35,150 nt of DNA, taken from positions 1 through 35,150 of the forward strand of contig JAHJJB010000234.1 in assembly GCA_018823005.1 (NCBI GenBank), read 5' to 3'. Position numbers and translations under genes: made by a program. The notes under the pieces are model-generated. The model was not told the DNA's origin. It ran no database searches and saw only the letters and a program-made list of their open reading frames with translations. Below are positions 25,356 to 33,223 of this stretch, in pieces; the first letter of the stretch is position 1; each line of letters opens with the position of its first letter. The stretch is from Pseudomonadota bacterium. GTDB taxonomy: Bacteria > Desulfobacterota > Desulfobacteria > Desulfobacterales > RPRI01.

Positions 25356-26234
25356 ATGGCCTATAAAGATAAAGTGGTTGTCACCTGTGCCGTTACCGGC
25401 GTATTGACCGATCCGGGCCGGTTCAACGTGCCGGTAACTCCCGAACAAATGGCCTCGGCCGCGCAGCAGGCTTTCGACGCCGGCGCCACGATCGTGCATG
25501 CCCACTTCAGGTCACAACAGCCTGGAGCCGGTGCCTGGCCAACCTGGGATCTGAAGGAGGTCGGCGATATCCTGGCTGCGATCAAAGGGCGGGTTCCCAG
25601 GATGATTATAAACATGAGTACCGGCATGGTGGGAGCCGATATATCAGGGCCTCTTGCCTGCCTTAATACATTTAAGCCGGATATGGCAGCCTGCAACGCC
25701 GGTTCGCTGAATTATCTGAAGATCCGCAAAGACGGTATCTGGGCCTGGTCCCCCATCCTTTTCGACAATCCGGTGGAAAAGGTTAAGGCTTTTCTGGACG
25801 TAATGACAGCTAATCATATTATCCCGGAATTTGAATGCTTCGACACCGGAATTGTGCGCAGTGTAGGCATGTACCAGGCCTGCGGCATGTTCAAGGGTGA
25901 TCCCCATCTTTCATTTGTCATGGGTGTGGATTCAGGAATGCCGGCAAGAGGGGATCTGTTGCCCATTCTGAAGGATGAACTTCCCCCGAACGCTCATTGG
26001 CAAGTCATTGCTACCGGACCTGGCCGCGAAAAAATCTGGGATCTTCACCGGAAATGTATCGAACTTGGCGGGAATGTCCGAACCGGCCTCGAGGATACCT
26101 TTTATCTCCCCAATGGAGAAAAGGCGACGGGCAATGGACAACTCGTGGAGGCCCTGGTAAAAATAGTTCGCGAAATGGGCCGGGAAGTGGCATCGGCCGC
26201 AGAGGCCAGGGTCATTATGGGAATAGATCATTAG
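25356..26234 (+). CDS. Beta-keto acid cleavage enzyme (BKACE, DUF849)
   Basis: BKACE enzymes condense a beta-keto acid with acetyl-CoA and cleave the product to acetoacetate and a new acyl-CoA; the founding member (Kce) acts in lysine fermentation. The Zn2+ ligands are recognisable as His48 and His50 in TIVHAHFRS and Glu246 in VRTGLEDTFYLP. NMSTGM, ECFDTGIV and VMGVDSGMP are also typical. The length of 292 residues is normal. AAGGAG lies upstream of the ATG. It lies between a crotonase and an acyl-CoA dehydrogenase, so it probably handles an intermediate of acyl-CoA breakdown. Its specific substrate is unknown. Confidence 0.92.
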   Translation: MAYKDKVVVTCAVTGVLTDPGRFNVPVTPEQMASAAQQAFDAGATIVHAHFRSQQPGAGAWPTWDLKEVGDILAAIKGRVPRMIINMSTGMVGADISGPLACLNTFKPDMAACNAGSLNYLKIRKDGIWAWSPILFDNPVEKVKAFLDVMTANHIIPEFECFDTGIVRSVGMYQACGMFKGDPHLSFVMGVDSGMPARGDLLPILKDELPPNAHWQVIATGPGREKIWDLHRKCIELGGNVRTGLEDTFYLPNGEKATGNGQLVEALVKIVREMGREVASAAEARVIMGIDH

Positions 26235-26265
26235 TATCCAAGGCTTGCATAAAGGAAGGTGGTAA

Positions 26266-27417
26266 ATGGCTAAAGACCTGTATTTCAATAAAGAAGCAGT
26301 AATGGTTCGCAAAGCGGTAAGAGATTTTGTAAACAAGGAAATAAATCCCTTTGTGGACGAATGGGAAGAAAAGGGTCTCATCCCGCTTCATGACCTGTTC
26401 AAGAAAATGGGGGATCTGGGGTTTCTGGGAATCCGCCACGAAGCTAAATATGGCGGCCAGGAGATGGATTTCTGGGCCGAGACGGCCTTTATCGAGGAAC
26501 TGGCCGCCATTAATTGCGGTGGTGTTCCCATGGCCATCACAGTTCAGACCAATATGGCCACCCCGGCTATCGCCGAATTCGGCAGTGAGTACCTGAAGGA
26601 AGCCTATCTCAAACCTGCAATAGCCGGAGAAATGGTTGGCGCCATTGCCGTCACTGAACCGGGTGCAGGTTCAGACGTGGCCGCCTTAACCACATTTGCC
26701 GTGCGTGAGGGAGACCATTACATTCTAAACGGCTCCAAAACCTATATCACCAACGGGACACAGGCCGATTTCCTGACTTTACTGGCCCGCACCAGCGAAG
26801 CAAAGGGACATCATTCTTTTTCTCTGTTTGTGGTGCCCACTGATCTTCCCGGTTTTGTGGTGAGTAAAAAACTCGACAAGATGGGCATGCGCTCATCGGA
26901 CACGGCGGAATTATTTTTCGACGACATGAAAATTCCGGCTGAAAATCTCATTGGTATTGAGGGTCAGGGCTTTATCCACCAGATGATGCAGTTCCAGCAC
27001 GAGCGGTTTGCAGTATTGCCCATGGCATATGTTTCGTGCAAACGTTTCATCGACAGGACCGCTGAACATCTCAAGAGGCGGGTGGTTTTCGGCAAACCCC
27101 TGATCAGCAAACAGGTGTTGCGGCACCGCATGGCCGAATGGCTGGCAGAAACCGAGGCATTGCGGCAATTGACCTACCACATCGTACGCATGAAAGAAAA
27201 CAGGATGGATGTCACCCAGGAGATATCGATGGGGAAACTTCTGGCCGGGAACCTGATGAACAAGGTTACTGATGGTTGCCTGCAGATGCATGGCGGCATG
27301 GGGTTCATGAATGAGACGTGGATTTCCCGAGCCTATCGGGATTCGCGCCTGCTGGCCATCGGGGGTGGAGCCAGCGAGGTGATGAGTGAGATTATTTTCA
27401 AGATGGCCGGATATTGA
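26266..27417 (+). CDS. Acyl-CoA dehydrogenase, isovaleryl/long-chain catalytic-base type
   Basis: This 383-residue flavoenzyme oxidises an acyl-CoA to the enoyl-CoA and passes electrons to ETF. Visible motifs are AVTEPGAGSDVAAL, YITNGTQADF, and the C-terminal LQMHGGMGFMNETWISRAYRDSR. At the position of the medium/short-chain catalytic Glu (EGTSEI) it has GGASEV, so that base is missing. Glu246 in FQHERF matches the alternative base position of isovaleryl-CoA and long-chain enzymes. With the methylcrotonyl-type carboxylase next door, isovaleryl-CoA is a reasonable substrate, as inference. AAAGGAAGGTGG precedes the ATG. Confidence 0.93.
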   Translation: MAKDLYFNKEAVMVRKAVRDFVNKEINPFVDEWEEKGLIPLHDLFKKMGDLGFLGIRHEAKYGGQEMDFWAETAFIEELAAINCGGVPMAITVQTNMATPAIAEFGSEYLKEAYLKPAIAGEMVGAIAVTEPGAGSDVAALTTFAVREGDHYILNGSKTYITNGTQADFLTLLARTSEAKGHHSFSLFVVPTDLPGFVVSKKLDKMGMRSSDTAELFFDDMKIPAENLIGIEGQGFIHQMMQFQHERFAVLPMAYVSCKRFIDRTAEHLKRRVVFGKPLISKQVLRHRMAEWLAETEALRQLTYHIVRMKENRMDVTQEISMGKLLAGNLMNKVTDGCLQMHGGMGFMNETWISRAYRDSRLLAIGGGASEVMSEIIFKMAGY

Positions 27418-27433
27418 GCGAAAGGCTTAAAAC

Positions 27434-28096
27434 ATGAAAAATCCCGCTAAAACAAACAAACTTTCCGCAAGTGTCCTGCGAAGGGAACGGGAAAAACAAC
27501 TGCGGCGACAATCGATTTTGAGCGCCGCCGAAATCCTGTTTGCGCACAACGGCTACAAAAAGACAAAGATTGAAGATATTGCAGAAAAGGCTGAGATTTC
27601 TGTGGGAACGGTCTACGGTTATTTCCGGAACAAGGAAGAACTTCTCGCGGCCGTGCTGGATGATATAGGCTTATACATCCGCAAGCTGGCGGGCAAAGCT
27701 TTCGGAGATGCCGATTCCACTCTTGAAGGTATCGAACGTGCGGGCATGGCTTTTTTTGAGGAACTTTGCCGTTCCTATCCCGAAAAGGCGCTGCTGCTGT
27801 ATGATGAATCAATCGGTGTCAGCGATCAGTTTATCAACGCCCGCAGGAATTTCATGCTCAAAATGACAGAGGATGTTCATGGTGCACTTATGAAAGGCAA
27901 AGATGGCCTGGGGCTTAAATTTGCCTCCGGTATTTCCGCTGAGGTGGTAGCCGTATGCACTACGGCCATTTTCGTGTGGCTGGGCATGTATTACAAAATC
28001 TGGCTAAAACGTCCCGGCGATATAAATGCCATAGGCCGGGAAACGGTCACTTATATTGTGGGCGGGATTAAAAGCTTGATAAGCGTTGATAAATGA
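27434..28096 (+). CDS. TetR-family transcriptional regulator
   Basis: The N-terminal TetR helix-turn-helix is clear: ILSAAEILFAHNGYKKTKIEDIAEKAEISVGTVYGYFRNKEELL (about residues 29-71). The C-terminal ligand-binding part is not specific. It starts 17 bases after the acyl-CoA dehydrogenase and is thus probably the last gene of the operon, with the expected role of controlling it in response to an acyl-CoA or acid. No operator repeat was recognised at the cluster start. Confidence 0.93.
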   Translation: MKNPAKTNKLSASVLRREREKQLRRQSILSAAEILFAHNGYKKTKIEDIAEKAEISVGTVYGYFRNKEELLAAVLDDIGLYIRKLAGKAFGDADSTLEGIERAGMAFFEELCRSYPEKALLLYDESIGVSDQFINARRNFMLKMTEDVHGALMKGKDGLGLKFASGISAEVVAVCTTAIFVWLGMYYKIWLKRPGDINAIGRETVTYIVGGIKSLISVDK

Positions 28097-28116
28097 AAGG
28101 GGAAGAAGGAGGGACC

Positions 28117-29157
28117 CTAAGATTCAAAACAAACCCTGTCTTTTCCGTTCTTCCATGCCTGGTACTTAAGCTGGTCGACACGCTTAACGAATGATTTCAT
28201 CTCTTCAAAAAGCTTGTACTGTGCAATTCCGATGCTTGCCGTCATATGTATGTCATTATCCGGACCGTGAGAAAAAACCTCTTTGTTGAATTCAGTTCTT
28301 ATTCTTTCAGCAATAACCGATCCGTTCTTACCAGTTGTCATTGGCAGGATTATCGTAAATTCCTCACCTCTATAACGATAGGCGGAATCTGTCTGGCGCA
28401 GGCATCTTTTTAACACCTGACCGAGTCGCAGCAAAACGTGGTCCCCGGCTAAAAATCCGTAAGCATCGTTGAATTCTCTAAAATTGTCGATATCGAGAAT
28501 GATTAGAGTCAAGACTCCCCCATAGCGGATTACCCGATCAGTTTCAATTTTTAGCTGAAAATAAAAATATCTGGAATTATAAAGATTGGTCAGTTCATCT
28601 ATTATATTCAGTTCCCGGTATTTTTTTTCGCTCTCCTTTTGAGCCTTATCCGTCCGCTTGCGCTCGGTGATGTCGCGGCTCATTAAGATTATGCCAGCGG
28701 GTTTCTGCGCATCGTCCCGTAAAAATGACAGGTTGTTCTCCATGCAAACTATGGAACCATCCTTTCGGTATAGATCCAACTCCAGGATGCGGCTTCTGCG
28801 GGGATCTGCCGTACCGCTGGCTTCCAGTTTCATTTCTTCCTCAAAGACCTTGGCAAAGATCTGCAGGGATACAGGCGTCATGACCTGTTCAAAGGTCTGT
28901 ACCACGGCCTCTTCAGCCGTATATCCCCTGATACGCATGATGGAAGGACTGACATAGGTAAAGCGCAGATTCATGTCTATGACCGTTATGACGTCCGCCA
29001 TATTATCCATCAACTGACGGTACTTCTCATCGCCTTCTCGCAGCGCTTCTTCCACCTGCCTGCGCTCTGATTTCAATTGTTCCAGTTCTTGTATTCTCTT
29101 TTTTAAGACCGCTATCTCTTCGATCAGTTCAGGATTTGACTTGACTTGGTTTTTCAT
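28117..29157 (-). CDS. PAS-GGDEF diguanylate cyclase-like protein
   Basis: The protein has a short coiled coil (residues about 8-40), a PAS domain (KYRQLMDNMADVITVID ... YVSPSIMRIRGYTAEE) with a PAC-like end (GIILMSRDITERKR), and a C-terminal GGDEF domain. The domain has the metal ligand region LIILDIDNFREFND, but its signature is RGEEF instead of GGDEF/GGEEF. An RQTD motif five residues before it matches the inhibitory I-site. It is probably a diguanylate cyclase, with activity needing proof. The ATG at 29157 follows AGGGGG by about six bases; the track's longer start adds an atypical N terminus. It is convergent with the TetR gene. Confidence 0.88.
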   Translation of the reverse strand: MKNQVKSNPELIEEIAVLKKRIQELEQLKSERRQVEEALREGDEKYRQLMDNMADVITVIDMNLRFTYVSPSIMRIRGYTAEEAVVQTFEQVMTPVSLQIFAKVFEEEMKLEASGTADPRRSRILELDLYRKDGSIVCMENNLSFLRDDAQKPAGIILMSRDITERKRTDKAQKESEKKYRELNIIDELTNLYNSRYFYFQLKIETDRVIRYGGVLTLIILDIDNFREFNDAYGFLAGDHVLLRLGQVLKRCLRQTDSAYRYRGEEFTIILPMTTGKNGSVIAERIRTEFNKEVFSHGPDNDIHMTASIGIAQYKLFEEMKSFVKRVDQLKYQAWKNGKDRVCFES

Positions 29158-29577
29158 CTGGTACCCCCTGCTGAGGTAAATGTTGCTATCAGGAAACAAA
29201 AATGGCGGACAAACAAGCTCTTTATTGAGTTGAGAGAAATTGTCCTTAATGGATTCATCCAGTTCAATGATTAATTCAGTATTTTTGATTAGATATCGTT
29301 TTGTTATGGTTTGTTGTTGGCAAAGTATAAGTATAAGGAGATAATGAGTCAAGAAGAATGACCATAAGAGATGGTTTTGCAAGTGGGTATTCCTACTGCC
29401 GGGTGTAATAGAATGCATATGGCGCAGAAGGCAGGCCCTGTGCGCCGGAACTTTATAAACACCTGCAGCGAACAGTCACGGATAATCTGTACTTGATGCC
29501 TTCGCAGAAAGTCTATATATGTTCACTTAATGAGATTTTCCAAAAAGCTCAAAACTAAATGACAATAGGAGAACGAA
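29158..29577. other. Intergenic region between divergent GGDEF and crotonase genes
   Basis: About 420 bases without a convincing gene. The 5' extension of the GGDEF ORF in the track covers part of it but lacks family features. No clear promoter, repeat or RNA structure was recognised. Confidence 0.4.
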
Positions 29578-30372
29578 ATGAGCAAGTATCGTACATTCAT
29601 TTTTGAAGAGGTCGAACCTTGTGTTGGGCTCGTCACCCTGAACAGGCCGGATAAGCTGAACGCGATCAACGTGGAGATGCTTGATGATTTCAATGAATTA
29701 TTTGCCACTCTGACCAGAGATGATGCCATACGGGTCCTTATAATAACCGGGGCAGGGCGCGGATTCTGCGCCGGGGCTGACCTGAACGAAGCTTTGTCTT
29801 ATAAGGATGCAGAGGCTCTGTCCGATCCGGAGAAATATCTCAGGCTGGCCCAGGAGCGCTTTTCTGCTCTCATCCTTGGGCTAAGGCGGATCCCGCAGCC
29901 TGTGATTGCCGCTGTTAACGGTCCTGCGGCGGGCGGAGGGTTTTCGATTGCATTGGCCAGTGATATCAGGGTGGCGTCACCCGAAGCCTATTTTGTCGCC
30001 TCTTTTGCCAATATCGGCCTGACCGGAGGAGAATTGGGCACTTCCTATTTCCTCCCACGTCTTATCGGCCTTGCGAGAGGTGCGGAAATTCTCTATACTG
30101 GAAGAAAGGTGAACGCGGAGGAGGCCGAACGAATGGGGCTGGTCAATCAGGTGGTGCCGAAGGAGGTCCTTCTGAAAACGGCTCTTTCCTGTGCCGGGTT
30201 GATGATAGCCAAGGGAGTCGGGGCGCTCAAACTGACAAAGAGGGTTCTGGATCAGAATATTGATGCTCCTTCACTCGAGGCTGCGGTCAACCTTGAAAAC
30301 CGTAACCAGACTATCATGGTATTTTCGGGCGAGTTCTTTAAGCTCATCAAGCCGTTCTTCAAAGGGGTGTGA
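29578..30372 (+). CDS. Crotonase-family protein lacking both canonical catalytic Glu
   Basis: This 264-residue protein has the crotonase N terminus (TLNRPDKLNAIN), CoA-binding GFCAGADLNEAL and GPAAGGGFSIALASDI. Both catalytic glutamates of rat enoyl-CoA hydratase are changed: Ser at the first (GGGFSIALASD) and Phe at the second (VASFANIGLT). A Glu in the nearby GGELGTSYFLPRLIG could take over, as in some isomerase-like members. The reaction is therefore open. AGGAGAACGAA precedes the ATG. It is separated from the main catabolic operon by the convergent GGDEF gene, so it probably has its own promoter. Confidence 0.88.
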   Translation: MSKYRTFIFEEVEPCVGLVTLNRPDKLNAINVEMLDDFNELFATLTRDDAIRVLIITGAGRGFCAGADLNEALSYKDAEALSDPEKYLRLAQERFSALILGLRRIPQPVIAAVNGPAAGGGFSIALASDIRVASPEAYFVASFANIGLTGGELGTSYFLPRLIGLARGAEILYTGRKVNAEEAERMGLVNQVVPKEVLLKTALSCAGLMIAKGVGALKLTKRVLDQNIDAPSLEAAVNLENRNQTIMVFSGEFFKLIKPFFKGV

Positions 30373-30392
30373 GGAGCCCGTCTTTAATTATT

Positions 30393-30502
30393 GACCTGCA
30401 GGTCGCTTTTTGGCATACTCTTGCATACATTAAGCTTATTCTCTTTTTCCCGAACGGCTAACATAATAACATTTGGATCACCTCCAAATTAGTTGGTGAT
30501 CC
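30393..30502. repeat. Two palindromes downstream of the crotonase gene
   Basis: GACCTGCAGGTC (30393-30404) is a perfect 12-bp palindrome followed by GCTTTTT. GGATCACC...GGTGATCC (30475-30502) is a perfect 8-bp stem with a 12-base loop. Either could act as a terminator or protein-binding site. The rest of the 30373-30694 gap carries a GGGTTCAAGGATTCGAG repeat near 30550 and nothing else recognised. Confidence 0.45.
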
Positions 30503-30694
30503 CATAAGGATTCGAAGATTTCAGCCAGAACGATTGGCGGACCTTCGGCAGGGTTCAAGGATTCGAGTGAAAAATCCGCCTGATTCGGAAAGGGTTTAGG
30601 TGCCACGAAGTGATGAGCGGAAGCGAATAAGATGCTTGAAAAGTGCAAAGAATTGAAAAGTCCGGCAAAAGTCGTGTCAACTACGGAGCTTATC

Positions 30695-31192
30695 ATGAAA
30701 AAAATAGCTATTTGCTTGCCAATAATTTTGCTTTGGGTGTGTTCCGGCCTATCAGCCGAAAACATCTACAACTGGACCGATAAAAACGGCATCAGGCGTT
30801 TCAGCGACCAGCCGCCGCCCCGGGAAGTGAAACAATACAAAACAATCCAGGTTCAGCCTAACCAGTCTTCAGAACAGGAGCCGGCAGCGGATAGTCGCCC
30901 GGGGTATGACCGCATGGTCGAAAAAGCCAAAGGCGAAACCCAGAAAGACGAGCAGGAAAGCATACAAGGAGAAGCCTCCGGGGCCGCTGAAGAAAAACAG
31001 AATGCTGAAGCAAGTATGAAGGCACGCGTTGAAGCGGAACGGCAGCGTCTCTATGAAAAAATAGATGCTATAAACAAACGGCCTTTGAGCCGCACATATG
31101 ATCACAGCTTCAAACAGGCTAGGATCGATGAAATTCAGAAACAGCTTGATAAGCTCAATAATTCACCTGAGGAATACTTTCAGAACCAATAA
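30695..31192 (+). CDS. Secreted DUF4124-domain protein
   Basis: The protein starts with a signal peptide (KKIAICLPIILLWVCSGLSAEN) followed directly by a DUF4124 domain, IYNWTDKNGIRRFSDQPPP. Such domains are periplasmic or envelope-associated and of unknown function. The remainder (residues about 60-165) is charged, rich in Glu, Gln and Lys, and likely forms a helix or coiled coil. I use the ATG at 30695, since GGAG lies seven bases upstream and this places the signal peptide at the N terminus; the track's start adds 21 residues. Confidence 0.85.
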   Translation: MKKIAICLPIILLWVCSGLSAENIYNWTDKNGIRRFSDQPPPREVKQYKTIQVQPNQSSEQEPAADSRPGYDRMVEKAKGETQKDEQESIQGEASGAAEEKQNAEASMKARVEAERQRLYEKIDAINKRPLSRTYDHSFKQARIDEIQKQLDKLNNSPEEYFQNQ

Positions 31193-31316
31193 CCAGTGTC
31201 CATTCTTAAAATACGCCAGCAGGAACTTCAAACAAATATTTTCCTGATATTTAGAAAAATAACAGCTAATTATAATAGTTAAAAGATTACCGGGAAGGGG
31301 GCAGGCTGGTTCCATT

Positions 31317-32378
31317 ATGCCAAATTCGATTATAACGGGAACGGGCAGTTACATACCGTCAACAAAGATACCGAACAGATATTTTCTCGGGCATGAATTT
31401 TACAGTTCCGACGGGATAAAAATCAAAAAGGCAAATATCGATATCATCAGCAAGCTCGAAGAGATAACATGTATAAATGAAAGGCGATATTTAACAGATG
31501 ATCTTAACACTTCCGATATCGCATTCATGGCCGCCGGCAGAGCGCTCGAAAAAGCTGACAGGGAAAGCCTTGATTACATAATTGTAGCTCAGAATTTAGG
31601 TGATGTGAGAGCAGGCAATGTAAGATCTGATATGGTCCCGACTATTGCCGCCAGGGTGAAACACAAGCTGAGAATAAAAAACCCCTATACGGTTGCCTAT
31701 GACATTCCGTTTGGCTGTCCGGGCTGGGTTCACGGAGTGATTCTGGCCGATTATTATATAAAGTCAGGTGACGCAAAAAAAATACTGGTTATTGGCGCGG
31801 AGACGCTATCCAGGGTTACAGATCCTCATGATGTTGACTGCATGATATTTGCCGACGGAGCCGGAGCGACCCTGGTTGAAGCAACAGACAAGGATGGCGG
31901 AGTGTTATCGCACGTTACAAGGTCTGATACATTTGATAGTGCCTATAAGCTGACGGTAGGAAAGTCGTATAATCCTGATTATGCCGGCGATGAGCTGTTT
32001 ATCAAAATGGATGGTCACGAAATATATAAATACGCGGTCAGGACCGTTCCCCTGGTAGTTAAACAGAGCCTTGATAAGGCTGGACTCACATTGTCTGATG
32101 TAAAGAAAGTCCTGGTTCATCAGGCAAACCAAAAAATGGATGAAGCGATACTTGAAAGACTGTTTAAGTTGTATCAGATAAAAAAAATTCCTGACAACAT
32201 TATGCCGATGACGATTTCATGGCTCGGAAACAGTTCGGTTGCAACCCTGCCGACTATGTTTGATCTTCTGCAGAGAGGATCTCTGAATAAACATAAACTT
32301 CATTCAGGGGATATACTCGTATTTGCTTCTGTGGGAGCGGGAATGAACATCAATTCCATGGTTTACAGAATGCCGTGA
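31317..32378 (+). CDS. 3-oxoacyl-ACP synthase III family protein, Bacteroidetes-like
   Basis: This KAS III-type condensing enzyme would join an acyl-CoA with malonyl-ACP to start fatty acid synthesis, or perform a related condensation. The catalytic Cys is in PFGCPGWVHG, the His in VLVHQANQKMD and the Asn in SWLGNSSVATLP. GDAKKILVIGAETLSRVTDPHD and FASVGAGMNINSMVY complete the pattern. At 353 residues it is longer than E. coli FabH (317). From memory it resembles FabH-type proteins of Bacteroidetes more than those of Proteobacteria, which may indicate gene transfer. The main fabH could lie elsewhere. It stands about 125 bases downstream of the DUF4124 gene. Confidence 0.88.
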   Translation: MPNSIITGTGSYIPSTKIPNRYFLGHEFYSSDGIKIKKANIDIISKLEEITCINERRYLTDDLNTSDIAFMAAGRALEKADRESLDYIIVAQNLGDVRAGNVRSDMVPTIAARVKHKLRIKNPYTVAYDIPFGCPGWVHGVILADYYIKSGDAKKILVIGAETLSRVTDPHDVDCMIFADGAGATLVEATDKDGGVLSHVTRSDTFDSAYKLTVGKSYNPDYAGDELFIKMDGHEIYKYAVRTVPLVVKQSLDKAGLTLSDVKKVLVHQANQKMDEAILERLFKLYQIKKIPDNIMPMTISWLGNSSVATLPTMFDLLQRGSLNKHKLHSGDILVFASVGAGMNINSMVYRMP

Positions 32379-32492
32379 CATAATGTATTTCCCGGCATGT
32401 TTTTTCTCTCTCCCTGGCTATATGCAAAGCGCCTGTAGGATAAGCAGAGTTCACAAAGGCATATGGCCGGAATTATCCCGGAGGATTATCTC

Positions 32493-33143
32493 GTGAAATT
32501 TAAGGCTGTGCTTTTTGATCTGGACGGAACACTTCTTGACACAATTGATGACCTTGCCGATTCCATGAATACCGTCCTGAAAGCTTTCGGATTTCCCCTT
32601 CATGAAGTGGAAAAATACAAATACTTTGTTGGTGACGGCATGGATGTTCTTGTAAAAAGGGCTCTTCCTGAGTTCTGCCGTGATGAAAAAGTTGTTTCCC
32701 GTTGCATTCACGCAATGGAAGAAGAATATTCCCTGCACTGGGCAGACAAGTCGAGGCCCTACATCGGTATGCCTGAACTTCTTGACGCTTTTGTAAGTGA
32801 AGGCATAAAAATATCGATACTTTCAAACAAGCCCCATGACCCGACAAAAGCTGTTGTCTCTATAATGCTTGCAAAATGGAAATTCGATGTTGTTGCCGGG
32901 GTGAAAAAAGGTGTTCCAAGAAAACCGGATCCTGCTGCTGCTATCGGAATTGCAAACCATCTTGGAATTCTGCCTCAGGATTTTCTTTATATCGGGGATA
33001 CTCATACAGACATGAAGACAGCTGTTTCAGCAGGGATGTTCCCCGTGGGTGCGCTGTGGGGATTCAGGACCGGAGAGGAACTTATTAAGGCAGGAGCCCG
33101 CATTCTTGTCAAAAATCCTGCCGATCTGCTGCGGTTTATTTAA
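32493..33143 (+). CDS. HAD-family phosphatase, phosphoglycolate phosphatase-like
   Basis: All four HAD motifs are present: DLDGTLLDT, ILSNKPH, the Lys in KPDPAAA, and YIGDTHTDMKTAVSAG. The cap domain and size (216 residues) fit the Gph group, which removes 2-phosphoglycolate, though related enzymes act on other small phosphates. The GTG at 32493 is chosen because GGAGG lies eight bases upstream and the product then starts VKFKAVLFDLDGT; the track's ATG at 32463 lacks a Shine-Dalgarno. It lies about 80 bases before the threonine dehydratase and may be cotranscribed with it. Confidence 0.9.
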   Translation: MKFKAVLFDLDGTLLDTIDDLADSMNTVLKAFGFPLHEVEKYKYFVGDGMDVLVKRALPEFCRDEKVVSRCIHAMEEEYSLHWADKSRPYIGMPELLDAFVSEGIKISILSNKPHDPTKAVVSIMLAKWKFDVVAGVKKGVPRKPDPAAAIGIANHLGILPQDFLYIGDTHTDMKTAVSAGMFPVGALWGFRTGEELIKAGARILVKNPADLLRFI

Positions 33144-33223
33144 TAATCAGTTTGCATAATACGCCCTCATTTTTTTGTTTCCGGTTCCCGGCCTTTTATA
33201 ACCGTGTAAAAGGGGAGGTTGCC

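Noticed and set aside
26266-27417. Acyl-CoA dehydrogenase inactive because the EGTSEI glutamate is GGASEV
   Set aside because: Isovaleryl- and long-chain-type enzymes keep their base in the QxERF-like helix, and Glu246 is present there.
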